A DNA stretch of 64,000 nt from Capitulum mitella (taxonomy: Eukaryota > Arthropoda > Thecostraca > Pollicipedomorpha > Pollicipedidae): the NCBI GenBank assembly GCA_030062745.1, contig CP099839.1:32408904-32472903 (forward strand). Direction: 5' to 3'. Within the stretch, counting starts at the first letter, position 1. The number at the start of each line of letters is the position of its first letter. Positions 22,674 to 33,909 of the stretch are shown here, one piece after another. The position numbers and the translations under genes are program-made. Under the pieces are notes generated by a model. It ran no database searches and was not told the DNA's origin. It worked only from the letters and a program-made list of their open reading frames with translations.

Positions 22674-23961
22674 TTAGAAGCTGAAATCCTTCTTGGTGGT
22701 GAATCGAGGCAGAGCTTTTTGATGCGCGCGGCGAGCACAGATGAACCCGTGCCGGGCTTCTTGGGCAACTACAGCGGCTGAGGCTTCTGTAATCACGCGA
22801 ACTGTACGCTCCGCAGCTTGCGTGTGAACTGGATACCTCCTGATTTTCGCCGGGATGTCGGCGATGGGCTCGATCTCCTCGTTGCAGCTTTTTGACAGCA
22901 AAGGCGGCTGAGTCAAACGTGTCGATGCCCAGTCGATTAAAGCAACGTAGGTGGCGGCATCAAAATTGATGTTCGGGATCTTAAATGGTCCGACATCTGA
23001 CCCAGATTCGCTGTTGCGGCTAGCCAGGATGAAAGTGACTGCTGTGCTGCGGATAGCTGCATCACCGTCGGCTGTCATCGCGAGCAGAATGGCTTTGGGA
23101 TGAGCCCAGTAGCCATTCGTCTGGATGACGAGCTCAACCACGGCCCGGTCTTCATCTGGCAGATCTTGCAGCAAGCGTACGCTGAGGAATAAGTTTTATG
23201 ATCCTTCTGCGCAGTATGGATGAGACTTGATGCTACTGGTTCAGAATGAAGTTAACGAGTCTCTGACGTTAAGATCCTCTGACGGCTCCACGGCTCCTGT
23301 GTCCAGGCGAAGTAGGCGCGTTGCCATTGTGGCCACCTTGCATGGTTCACAGGACCAGATTTTCTGTTAGCAACATCCGATGGGATATCTCCAGACTACA
23401 CAGCCATGTATAGATCATAAAGTAACTTTCGGTTTAAGCTCAGCTCACGACCGATGTCGTCAGGGATCTTGCTCGCTTGCCCGACACAGGCTGAAACTGG
23501 ACTGCCGGTGGGATCTCTACCCGCCGAAACGCCTGCTTGCCAAGCGTGTCACTGAAGGACTTGCTCCTGTTGTGATATCGTCAGCTTCTCGAAACACTTC
23601 CCGTGTTAAGCTGGTTCATATGCAACTGGCATACAAAACAGTGCACCGGAGTATCCCGCGCGTCGTAAGATCGGCGCCAGGTACCTGCATGAACCCTATT
23701 GCCACTGCCTATTGTTCACTGCCACTCCCGTCACAGCCGATAACAGACGTCATCCGCATTTTACTCACAAGCCGCCGACTGCAACTCATCGAAAATATCT
23801 TCGGCTCTTCCTGGACGTGGCGTGAATTGCGTCAGATACTCCCCACCGGGCTCGGTGATCACTGTAGTTTGTTCTTCGTGCACAACCAACTTCCGTGAAG
23901 ACGCTCTCGAAAAAGTTGCACTCTCAGTGTCTTTGCTAATCGCCAAATCTTTCCTCATCAA
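22674..23961 (-). pseudogene. Uncharacterised multi-copy family, decayed copy 2 (central and C-terminal part)
   Basis: Antisense inside TP53I13 intron 5. Reading the - strand, the landmarks appear in family order but in shifting frames: TVITEPGGEYLTQFTPRPG from an ATG near 23961, VIGCDGSGSE, CFVCQLHMNQLNTGSVS, CKVATMATRLLRLDTG, LVNFILNQ, a stop where copy 1 has Lys (..GS*NLFLS), then an intact run NGYWAHPKAILLAMTADG, IPNINFDAATYVALIDW, YPVHTQAAERTVRVIT, with FICARR further on. Several stops and at least three frame changes make it a pseudogene. Same family as copy 1 at 10295-10956; the family is recalled from invertebrate genomes and has no function known to me. Confidence 0.65.
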
Positions 23962-24250
23962 AATTTAATGCTGCCAGCGCCTCTTCCAGCACTCCCTCGG
24001 TACTGCATTTCGCCCCATTGGTGCTGTTTTTGTCTCTTGCTCGCCGAGTTTTATTCGCTTCAACGATTTTGGACGAGTCGTCAGCGTTACTCTCCCTGTA
24101 TCAACCTGGAAGGGATTGATAAGCGCAGCTGCTGCTTGATCCATATCGGTCAGCCGCCAAGGCAGTCTGCGTCAGGTCGACGTTGTAGTCGGTGGGGATG
24201 TTTTCGTCCACTGAAGTTTCAGGCTGTTCAGAGGCAAGGTCCTATATATA

Positions 24251-26053
24251 AGGTATGACCATTAGGCACTTCGACTTGTATCTGTGACGACACTGGTCCA
24301 CAACCTAAAATACTGTCATTCTGGTGGACTAAAATGCTGCAATCAGCTGTTCATAAAATGTCCTCAGATAAGCCCGCGATTTTCGCTGCTGAAAATAGTT
24401 CAGGTGCAACCCTATCAAAGTGTATTGCAAAATTTAAGCCCTGCGATACTTTTTTCCACGGTCTTGACTTTTTATGCTTGTACTTTTTACCAAGTCATGA
24501 CTAACCTGAAAAAAATGTGGGTGGACGAAATTTTCAAGCACACCAGGGAATCCCATGTAGGAATTACCCTGGTTGGCATATCGCCCTGAGTTTGTTACGA
24601 GCACTGTAACATTCTGCATTTAGTTACATTTGTTAGTATATGTAAACACGTAATTAAGAAATAATGATCACGTGACAGGCGTTTGTTAAGTTATATCAGT
24701 TGTTTCAAATATTTTGCGGTTTTCCTACACGATGTTATGAAAGTGCATCAGTGACTTTTACGTTTGGGTCCAACTTGGGTGAAGTTTATTTTTTGTCAAA
24801 TTCATGAATTCAGGCCGCTGATCAAAGAGCTGCAAAACGTGTTCCGGAAAGGGGGGGGGGCACCGGACACCTTTCGAGCCATTTCTTCCCATGCAGCGCC
24901 AGAGGGTTAATGTTGACTTTCGCCAGTTAAGGGGGGACTTTGCCCCGCTCCCCCACCCCCGCTTCTTCTGTTACTACACTTATCTGTACTGGTCTCACAG
25001 TTTTCAAGTAGCTGGAGGCGCCGATTTCCACAGCTTAATCAGCTCTTTCCCATGCAATGTCAGACGTCATTCCGGTCTCCTCAGAAACACTACTAGTTTT
25101 TGTAGTAGTTCAAGAGCGGGAGAGCTGTACCATTTTTTAACTCTCAAGTCCCTCACGTGCTGTGTATTGAAGATGCGTAGATATATACTACGGAAGACAG
25201 ATATATACCTACAGATAGCCATGCACTTCATTCCTCAACTATAATTCTGGTGGAAAAGTTTTCCAGGGCGAAGATTAATCTCTATGCAAGTGACTGTTGA
25301 ATTGACCCTTTTGCAATGATACAACCTGCCCCACCTATGGGGTTTACTGTGACAAATGGCGGACTGTTGAATTGACCCTTTTGCAATGATACAACCTGCC
25401 CCACCTATGGGGTTTACTGTGACAAATGGCGGGGTGGATTTTATCACAATGACTGCAAGTTATCTTCATGATTAGGAATAGGCTAAGATGATGAGGACGA
25501 TAAAACTAATTTATTGAGTGGTCATACATGTACGATGACTCAAAAAAGCACATTGTTGGATTGGTAACCAATCACATATTTACATGTTTACCGTGCAGCA
25601 ACGGTCAAGTTTATCTGACTTGGATACCCTTTGAGACATTCACTAAAAATAGCCTTACCTGCACTGAGTTTGATGTGTCACGGATCAAAATAAATCCTTG
25701 AACCATGGGTGGTCCATGATTCCAGCACTTCATGCATGTCATGTTTACACAGGACAATTCTGTTTACAACCTGTTTTGAGTGTTGATGGATCATAATTAT
25801 CTGCTGGAAATGCACCTTGCCATTGTGGCAATAAATAACAGTTAAATAACAATTAATGACGAGAAATACCTCAAAATTGTGCTAAGGGGTAACACAGACA
25901 TCTAAATGTCTGTGATAGTTTTAAATCCATGCAATAATGCCAGTCATAAGTCACGATTTCATTATGTTTACAAACGCCACTACACCCACCTGCAGCAGCA
26001 TCTTCAAATATGACCCAATGGTCCAAAATAGTCCTGACGTTTTAAGTTGGTAC
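24251..26053 (+). repeat. 1.8-kb dispersed repeat, copy 1
   Basis: Matches the reverse complement of 35936-37751 along its length. Landmarks are the outer end TATGACCATTAGG, CCACCAGAATGACAG (as its complement) near 24310, a C-rich block near 24940, the 70-bp duplication near 25290-25432, TCTAAATGTCTGTG near 25900 and the inner end GTCCTGACGTTTTAAGTTGG. There is no intact frame and no obvious terminal inverted repeat. It lies in TP53I13 intron 5. Element class is undetermined. Confidence 0.75.
25293..25432. repeat. Perfect 70-bp tandem duplication
   Basis: Two adjacent copies of a segment starting CTGTTGAATTGACCC and containing CCCCACCTATGGGG (a near-palindrome), with no difference seen between them. 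The copy at 36560-36640 is single, so this duplication is recent. Confidence 0.85.
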
Positions 26054-26519
26054 ATAAAAGTAATTACAAATTTCAGTTCATTAGCATGAGACAGATGAGT
26101 TGGGCATTCCTTTTTGATTGGCATGGCATTGCAAATGAGCTGAATTTCCCTTTTTCACTACCACAACAAAATCTTTGCATTGGCATCTGCTGAAACACAC
26201 ATACCAGGACCCATGAAATCAAAGTTGGCATTAGCCACCTAAGTTGCAAATTTTACTAATTGAGAAGTATTTAGGCTGATGATTACAATACGTATACAAT
26301 ACATACAATACAATGGATGATTTCAATACTAAGTGAAGAACACATTGCTCACAGTATGCTTGATTGCCATTAGTACCATGCAATATCACATTCATTTCAG
26401 ATTTTGAGTGCAATGAATGATAACAAATACTTTAACACTTAACACGTAACATATTAACAAATGTCCTTGAAACTTGGCCCAGTTCAGACTCTTTTCTTGG
26501 ATTATGTGCATTTGTTGTT

Positions 26520-26711
26520 ATGGGTGTAGCCATCAGGGGTTGGGGGGATATGTCCCCTCTAATTTGGGCAAAATAGACTGTAGTCCTCCAATTTTGGCCT
26601 TAGAATAAACGTTTTTTCGTGTTATTTTTCATTGAAAAATAAGATTTTGAGTAAGATTGCTCTCCAGAATCTGATTTGCCCCCCAATTTTCTGATATATG
26701 GCTACACCCAT
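26520..26711. mobile_element. ~190-bp MITE with 14-bp terminal inverted repeats
   Basis: ATGGGTGTAGCCAT at 26520-26533 is matched exactly by its reverse complement at 26698-26711. The interior is AT-rich and has no frame. A target duplication is not clear. Confidence 0.7.
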
Positions 26712-27559
26712 GCCTGCTTTGCTCAGTCTAGCTTTCACACACATGTACTCACTGCAAACTTCGTTTCCCAGCTTACTACGAGAAATGCATACTTTGCATG
26801 CCTCCACAGATTCAGCAGTCTTGTCCCACCTACCCTGTTGCTGCAGCTAATGTCAGTTCATTCCCTACAACTCATATCCTGCAGACAATGGTGGACACCA
26901 TTCAGTATTCCTGACCAGTCATCACAGCACATCTCTGTCACAGAATGTCCTACTGTACAACTCTTTTTTGCTATTGCTTAATACTGGCAATCACATCGTG
27001 ATGTAGCATTAAATGTTGCAACATCACACAAACCAGTCAAACCTAAATCATAGATTTATTGCATTGTTTTGAGTCATTACATCCAATCAGTTGAGCTAAA
27101 ATCCACATGCAAAACAATGTAGTAGTCCAAGCAACACCAACCACCTCAGGCCTATTAACTAAACCAAAGTTGTAACTTTCATTGCCAGTTATAATGAACC
27201 GATGTAGTAAATGCATCCACACGATGGAATCCAAGGCAAAAATAATCATGTCATTGCATTAAAGCAGCACGAAATCTCCGGTCTAACTCGCCAATTCCCA
27301 ATATCCATCTTGCTGCACGGAAGGTCCACGTATGCCGCAAAACTTGACACGGCCTAAATATCGCGCAGCTATATGAAATCGCCAACGAGCCCTGCGCAGA
27401 CGTTGTCTGCCACGCGCAGTTCACTGAAAAAATATGTTTGGATGACCAGCAGTAGTTACAATTTACCAAACTCCATCCAAGAACATGCGACAAACGCCTT
27501 CCCACTGAGATTCTTAAGGACGCCGGGGAGCTGTGTCGTCACTGGTCAACAGTGAACAC

Positions 27560-27910
27560 TCAGTTGCTATCGCGATGCCACCCCCCTGGTTCAGAGGTAA
27601 CACTGCTGCTCGAATCAGTCATCACCGAGGCGCCACCTTTGAGAGAAAGCTCCAACTCGGACGTTTCTGAGGACTCGTGCTCTTGTTCCTGGAGCGCCGC
27701 CGGTCTCGCGGCCTGCTGCTGCCCGTGCCGTCTTTCGAACTGATCTGCTCCACGGATCCGCATCGCTGTGGTTCCTCGCTGGTCGGTTAGAAAAGGAACT
27801 TCAATGGCCGGTATTTTCTTTTCTTCAGGACATCTACATGAATTGGTGTCCAGGCGTTTGCAGCTGACTGTGTTCATCAGCTGATCAAACCATTGTCCCA
27901 GCGACATCAT
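27560..27910 (-). pseudogene. Probable N-terminal exon of the copy 2 family member
   Basis: Open - strand frame, with ATG in frame at 27907-27905, encoding SLGQWFDQL, CKRLDTNSCRCPEEKKIP, AIEVPFLTDQRGTTAMRI and a Glu/Ser-rich stretch. A cysteine cluster followed by IPxIExxFLxDQR is what I remember from the N-terminus of the same family. It lies upstream (- strand) of 23961, with about 3.6 kb between. Upstream of the ATG the open frame runs through a SINE-like repeat (27916-27970), so the longer ORF to 28027 is not native coding sequence. Confidence 0.4.
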
Positions 27911-27915
27911 TGGAT

Positions 27916-27970
27916 GGGTGCCGAATGACCTTGAAGTTGGTGCGCCACTAAGCCCCAATAACCAACCAAC
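27916..27970 (-). repeat. Short interspersed repeat (SINE-like segment), second copy
   Basis: Copy of 13392-13443 in the same orientation: GGTTATTGGGGCTTAGTGGC then GCACCAACTTCAAGGTCATT on the - strand. Confidence 0.5.
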
Positions 27971-28865
27971 CGACATTATTGAAGTTCTTCCCTCTTCGAT
28001 TTTGATCGTTTTCCTGCCTTCAGCCATCAGGTATGGCAGTCACTTGCCAACTGCTCTGTCACGATCGGAATACCCTCGTTAGCCTGGATCTGAGGAACCG
28101 AAGCTGCCATGGTTTCAGTGGCTGATCTGACTGGATGATTGCGACCACCGTGACCGCTGCACAGTTCTGCTTGAACTTTTCTCATGTAATTGACCACATC
28201 CTTTTTTGTCAGGAGAACGTTTTATTTAAGATCACTTGGTTGGCCAAGCGCAAAGTGTTCCGTGCCACGCCTTCGTGATCTCCGCGATGTCATGCCGCTG
28301 CACTAAAACGCAGTACGAATTACTACACGCCGCGCCAGTTCAGCTCAGAAGACCGCATCACTGCCGTGCTAACGCCGTAACTGCTTTCGATCCCCCCAAC
28401 CCACCGCTCTTCTCCCGAGCCCCTCTGTCTGCCATTAGGTCCAGTGGTGCTGGCTTAAATATGCTTTTGTCACGTCTCGAGTCAAACCGAACCCTCTGCT
28501 CTCCTTTTCTGTTTGCATAAGAGATGATAAAAAACCAAATCAGTGTTTTGCCCACGTTTTCCGTACACTTGGCATTGTTGTTGCGTGGTTCGGTTGGAAG
28601 CCCGTAGCGGCAAGTCACATCGTGCTCATGCGAAAACTATGCATTTTGGACATGGAAGGTGACAAATATCCACCTTCGGTTGTCTTTCGTTGTCGTACTC
28701 CGCGTCACGCTACTTGAAATTGCTCGGTCATACTCTGAGTCACTCAAAAGCGCATGCGATTATCGATGGTATGCCATGGAAACGCCGAATCTGAAGCCCT
28801 ATCATTGCCTGTTTGAAAAGCGCTGTGAGAGGCGCTGTATTTATTTTTCTATTTATGTATTTTTT

Positions 28866-28871
<6 letters not shown>

Positions 28872-28915
<44 letters not shown>

Positions 28916-28965
28916 CATACATACATACATACATACACACATACATATATACATACATACATATC
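28872..28965. repeat. (TA)n-(CATA)n microsatellite
   Basis: About 20 TA dinucleotides followed by CATA tetranucleotides. It lies in TP53I13 intron 5, about 300 bp before the last exon. Confidence 0.95.
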
Positions 28966-29269
28966 TTTCCTCTACAGACACTTACTTCCTTGGTGGGGAT
29001 AGCAGGTATGTCTTTATTGCCGTTTTTGTGTATGCCAAGTATTTGTAGGGGCATGCGCAAGTTTTTATCACTCATATATGTCAATTTCCTCCCATCGACC
29101 CACCCTACTACTGAGTCTGTTTTTGAGGGCCGCGGACGCTGTATGTAAGTGTGAGCTGCTGCGCTGAGCGCCGACTGCTGTGTCTGTGTGACGGCCGGGA
29201 GGCTGGGCGTGACTGAGAGCAGCGCCCCGAGCGCAGACTAACGTCATCTGGTCCATATGTCCGACGCAG

Positions 29270-29479
29270 CCGCTGACGCTGGTGGCCTGGGGCTGTCGGC
29301 TGGAGATGGCCCACGTCGACCCGGGTCTCGTCCGCCAGTTTATCCGGATACGGGCCCTGCGCGGCCCGGAGGGCGGCTACGCCAAGCAAGGCCAGTATGA
29401 CTACAAGCTGCTGCGGCCGGCCGAACCGCCTTCCGGCTCGGACATTAACGACTCGGTCCTGTGTCCGGACGGTGTTTGA
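29270..29479 (+). CDS. TP53I13: TP53I13 homologue, last recognised coding exon
   Basis: Encodes PLTLVAWGCRLEMAHVDPGL, then FIRIRALRGPEGGYAKQGQY and LLRPAEPPSGSD, ending CPDGV and TGA at 29477-29479. PLxLxAWGxxLEM is shared with human TP53I13. The acceptor is GTCCGACGCAG. Vertebrate TP53I13 continues to a membrane segment and cytoplasmic tail; here the frame stops first. Either the protein is short and soluble/secreted, or a donor just before the stop splices to an exon I did not find. The last codons and the stop lie in the first unit of a 49-bp minisatellite, so the C-terminus may have been altered by repeat expansion. Confidence 0.9.
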   Translation, partial: PLTLVAWGCRLEMAHVDPGLVRQFIRIRALRGPEGGYAKQGQYDYKLLRPAEPPSGSDINDSVLCPDGV

Positions 29480-29710
29480 GGTTCCGGCCTGAGATCACGG
29501 CTCTGTCCTCTGTCCGGACGGTGTTTGAGGTTCCGGCCTGAGGTCACGACTCGGTCGTCTGTCCGGACAGTGTTTGAGATTCCGATCTGAGGTCACGACT
29601 TTGTCCTCTTCCCGGATGGTGTTTGAGATCCCGACTCCAGGTCACAACTCTGTCTTCTGACCGTGTACGTCCTGAGGTCCCGACCGGAGGTTGCAGATTG
29701 ACCCACGACT
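29463..29710. repeat. 49-bp minisatellite starting inside the TP53I13 stop region
   Basis: TGTCCGGACGGTGTTTGAGG recurs at 49-bp steps near 29463, 29512 and 29561, then decays (29610, 29659). The first unit supplies the last five codons and the TGA of the TP53I13 exon. The later units repeat the same GTGTTTGAG stop context in the 3' flank. Confidence 0.85.
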
Positions 29711-30405
29711 TTGTCCCTTGACCGCACGGTGTCTGGGATACTGACCCCAGGTTGCGGTGTGCGTGACCTCTGATCAGGACACGGCCTGAGGTCACGTGAA
29801 GTTGTGGATCAGGGTCCTCAGGCGACATTGATTAGGGCTATTAGGATGTTGTAGGGCATAGGAGCTTTCCTAACGGCAGCTGAGAACGTCAGGATTGTAG
29901 GGTACGGTCCCGTCGCCGCCGTACCTGTCCCTGTTACGGCATCTCTTGACCAGACCGGCATTCCGTCAAGTCCCAGGATGATGCCAGTCCTCTACCCTTG
30001 TCAAGGGCCTTGTCTATCCTTGTGTGCAACAACGCCGTAGTAAGGACATCCAGGTGCCGGTGGGTCCAGTTTGCAAAGCCGAAGTTCTGACCTGGATCCT
30101 GTTCGTGGTCGGTCGACGTATGAGACTGACCGGCGCTGCACGTCGCTCGTCGCCTTCCGTCGGCCGGCCGGACGCGACGACGCCAGTCGGACGGGCCGGA
30201 TCTCATGTGTCCCATCCGTCCTCCGTAGGTGTGTCGATTGTCGGTACGTGATGGTGGCCGAGCCTCCGACTGTGCTGTCGACTTGTATTCGTTTAGGACT
30301 TGGATACCCGGCTGCACCTCCTGATTTGGACTTGCTGTGATTTTGACATGGAGCAAACGTGGCAGGTTGTAACGGGAGTTTTGTTGTTTTGAGATAACGC
30401 GGCAT

Positions 30406-30411
30406 TGTGTG

Positions 30412-30444
<33 letters not shown>

Positions 30445-30469
30445 GCGTGCGCGCGCGCGCGTGTGTGTC
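30406..30469. repeat. (TG)n/(CGTG)n microsatellite
   Basis: Pure TG run passing into CGTG/CG repeats and back to TG; potential Z-DNA-forming sequence. Confidence 0.95.
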
Positions 30470-31069
30470 AGCATTCCTCGCTACGGGGGACCCATTTTAT
30501 GACATTGTTTTTGGACGGCATTTTGCGTTAATGGTGCTTGTGGCCTGTGGCGTTAAGGTGAATCCGTGGTATTCCCGGCTAAAATTTCAGGTTGTTAGAG
30601 GAAAAGCGAACCTACATGGCCGAGCCCATTTGAAAGCTTAAAGATTGATACGGCTCGTTTGTTTTATGTTAACTGTTCGTGGATGTTTTTTGTGACATTT
30701 TATGGCCGGCACGTATGACCACCGCATTGCTGTTGGACGAAAGTCTTTTGAAGTCTGTACGGATGATTGTCTTAATCGGAGAGCTTGCACAGGGTAACGT
30801 CGCGCACAACCGTGGGAGTCATGGCACATTGGCAGCTCTCGGGGCCGCGTTTTAGGGTAACGGCGTTCCGTTGCAAAGCCGTCTTTTGTATGTTCTTTTT
30901 ACAGGTAAGGAAGCACTTATTTTTCTAACAGTTTAGCGTTCCTTGTGTGTGTTTGAGAGTTGACACACCCGAATGACCACGAGTTCTCATGTAATCTCTA
31001 AACTGACGTTCGTCGCCGCCGCCATGCCTGGTATGCAGTGTGGCTTGGTTAATTTTCCTTGGGTGTCAC

Positions 31070-31128
31070 GATGTAAAAAATATATATGTATAAAATAAAA
31101 TAAAATAAAATAAAATATATATGTATAC
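31070..31128. repeat. (AAAAT)n microsatellite
   Basis: TATATATG, then five AAAAT units, then TATATATG; a mirror-like arrangement. Confidence 0.9.
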
Positions 31129-32008
31129 AAATCGGCACCGTTGAATAGCATTATATTGAAAAACAAAGTGATGCCTACGCTAAAGGAAATGCATACTACT
31201 GCAACACCACGCTGAAGGAAAGGTGGCTGACCAGATCATCCTAGCAATCTTGCACCGACTTTTAGTCATTGTGTGGAAAAGTCCGAACCCATCGTGGCTT
31301 TGGGCAGGGCGAAATGGTCCGTCGGTTGCATCAGTGGAAACAACACGTTACTTTCAACCTGTTGTGTTTCAGAAGCCACATCGGCTACAGTCCATCTCCC
31401 GCGTGGCTGTCCAGGGGCCGGGAACCTACCATCTACACTATTCTGATTTCTGGCTTCCTACCAATTCCCCAGCATGAGGGATGTCATGTCTCGGCATCTC
31501 ATGTCTCCAAGTCCGAACGTTTTTACGCAGGTCCTACGATATGTTCTTATCGTCACAGTCATCTTGAACACAGTCATGAAGCACAGTCATGAAGCGAAAT
31601 ATAAGCAGCATAAATCTCCAACATCACTGAGCTTCATCTTGTCAGATACGTGGTACCCATCACTTTTGCAGTGATTGGTGACATGTCCGTGACGATTAGC
31701 TCTTCAGTCAACTGCGAAAAGCGTTAACGCACAGTAGCTGACTGGGAATACCAGCAAACACGGCCTACGGGAGCGATCGTTCGAGAAGTCCCTTTTGAAT
31801 TGTACTAAACTGTTTCGAGAGTTCCTGTTTGTGCGCGACGTGCCGCGACCCGCCATGTCATGCCCGGCGAGTCGACAGAGCACTGTTCAACGCGTGCTCT
31901 GATCTCACAGCACTCGGATCAATTTTTTGTAGTAATAATAAATCAGTCATAGACGAGAGGCATGGTAATTTATTTCATTACTCAATACGATCAGGCCGCT
32001 TTAATCAG

Positions 32009-32130
32009 TGGCGCCACAGGCCAGGACACATCTCTGAACGGTGCGGCAGGCCAGCACACCTTCCCCATAGGCACAGCAGGTCGGTAAAATTCTCCCAGTA
32101 GCACAGCAGGCTCGGTTACTTCTCGAGCTG
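32009..32130. repeat. ~31-bp degenerate tandem repeat
   Basis: Four units marked by GCAGGCC/GCACAGCAGG at about 31-bp spacing. Adjacent GC-rich sequence to 32840 may be the LTR side of the Gypsy remnant, but no LTR ends could be fixed. Confidence 0.5.
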
Positions 32131-32847
32131 CATGGCAGGCAGGGCGCGCTGTGCTAAGTTGTCTGCAGCCGTCCGTTCCGCACACGCTGAGCTCTCTCGC
32201 GACTGCATTCCGTTCCTCCCGACGGTGGGGTGGGGCGGTCCAAACACTGCCCCAGGTTAGATACGGTCACCCAGTCGACCGCGCAGGCTGGCCAGGTCAG
32301 CGGGCCGCGGGCCGCCGGTGCGCGGGTCCAACGCAGTCATGGCTACACAACACCTTCCCCCAGGACGTGGGGAAGACCACTCGACACGTCTGACCATACA
32401 ATCAATCGCAAACAGAACTAAGCAACGGCCAATAACAATGCAGCCACCCCCGACAAAACCGAACATAACTTCTCCGTCTCACTGCTACTTTGCTGCCGTA
32501 CCTTTTACACGTAACAATACACTGGCTCGGACCAGCTAACCAACCGTCCCTGCGATAGCTGACGTTCTCGCAGCCCGAGTGCAGTCCGCAGCCCGCCTCG
32601 CGGGCAGCACTGCCGGAGCTCTAGCGCCCATGCGGTCGCTGCCACACGTACCGCCGTTGAAACGACCGCCGCCGCAGTCGCTGCATCCAGCGTCATCACG
32701 ACCGCCATCGTCGCGGCTGCTGCCACCGCCGATGCCGTGGCCGCTGTCGCCGCGGCAGGCCAGCACGTGTCGAGGCAGCCGCCGTCGCCGCTCTCTAGGA
32801 CCGCTGCCACCATCCAACGAGACCGTCACGAACGGTCGCAGGGGCTA

Positions 32848-33091
32848 GAGATAATGGCGGTTGCGTCAGTACATGCGCCCGCTGAGCATGCCCATCCACA
32901 GACCCGTCTTGGGGTCCTGCATGAGGACGTGCTGTCCGGTACGGAGAAACTGAAGTGGGCGGGCGCTGGCGTCGTTGCATTCATTGAGCGTGACCGGAGT
33001 TCTGGTGCCTTCCTGTCGCACGCGCCCAGATGTCGGCGAACGCCCGGTGGTGTGCTGGCAACGCCGAGCGTAGCTGGTGGCCGTTCAGCAC
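32848..33091 (-). pseudogene. Ty3/Gypsy-like integrase C-terminal remnant
   Basis: Reading the - strand: VLNGHQLRSALPAHHRAF, then in a shifted frame RTPVTLNECN and LQFLRTGQHVLMQDPKTGLW, then RNRHYL. In Ty3/Gypsy integrases the order is a GxxLRSxxPAH block, a central helix region, GxxVxxQDPxTxxW and a terminal RNRxxL, so order and spacing fit. There are at least one frameshift, a stop and a short deletion before RNR. The rest of pol was not found in the window. This is a dead fragment. Confidence 0.6.
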
Positions 33092-33385
33092 CTGGGTGCG
33101 CCAGCGGCCATCTGCACGTAGGTGTTGAGCAATGGCAGGCAGTCTTGCACGAACTCGTCGGTGTCGAGGTTTTCTTCTCCTCCAGCAGCACTCTCCTCCT
33201 CCGCACTCTCCTCCTCCAACAGCGGTAGATCCAGGCGACGCACTCTTCTCCTCCAGCAGCGACAGACCTGGGCGACGCGCTCTCCTCAGATCCGGGTGCT
33301 AGCCGGGAGGTCACCTGGAGCTGCAGCCACGAACTTGCCCTGCTGCTCGTCGCTCCGCTTGCACCTCTGCCAGGGCGCCATTCAG

Positions 33386-33909
33386 CTATCTGAGCCGCAC
33401 ATGAAGACGCGTGCTCGCCAGCTTCCTAGCCACACGCCGATCCACACGAGGCTGCCGCTGCTGGATCAGCTGCACGAAGCGCCGCAGAAGGCCAGGCTGC
33501 TGGTCGGCAGTGAGGCCCATGACGACAGAAAAGTTCGTCTCGAACTCCTGGACTACAGCCATCCACCACGCAGATGGGACGTACAGCTGGCCCCGGCTGA
33601 TCGTCTGGATCCACCCGCAGGGGACGGAAGCCATGGCCGCGGGTGAGGCACTGGACGTGGGAAGGCCGAGACTGCTGTCGATGTGATGGCATTTGTAGGC
33701 AACGAAGCCCACCATGAATGCCAGCGCTTCGTGCTGCATGTCGACCTCGGTGTTCGCCGGTTCAGCTGAACGTCCTTCCAGGGGACCACCACTGGTGCGG
33801 ATGTCACGGCGATGTCCGTCGAGAGCGGCGGACACAGAGCCATTGCGCGCTGGAACACCTCAAAGTCGTGCTGATCGCGTTCAGCATCGATCTCGTCAGG
33901 ATCGCAGAC
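33386..33909 (-). pseudogene. P-element/THAP9-like transposase, C-terminal fragment
   Basis: From a splice-acceptor-like CTGTTTTTCAG before 33909, the - strand reads VCDPDEIDAERDQHDFEVF and VVVPWKDVQLN. After a one-base frame change near 33770 it continues EVDMQHEALAFMVGFVAYKC, IDSSLGLP, GWIQTISRGQLYVPSAWW, FETNF, and ends VARKLASTRLHVRLR before a TAG. AGYVAxKC, then WIxxISRGxLxxPS, then tRlhvR near the end is the order I know from the C-terminal part of P-type/THAP9 transposases. The catalytic core and THAP domain are absent nearby, so it is a non-functional fragment or a domesticated exon. Confidence 0.5.

Larger units (their letters stand above)
29820..32000. other. No gene recognised; two microsatellites
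   Basis: Downstream flank of TP53I13. Contains (TG)n/(CGTG)n at 30406-30469 and an (AAAAT)n tract near 31078-31120. Open frames between 29934 and 30474 on the - strand overlap one another and have no motif. No clear exon was found for a TP53I13 membrane tail. Confidence 0.4.
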
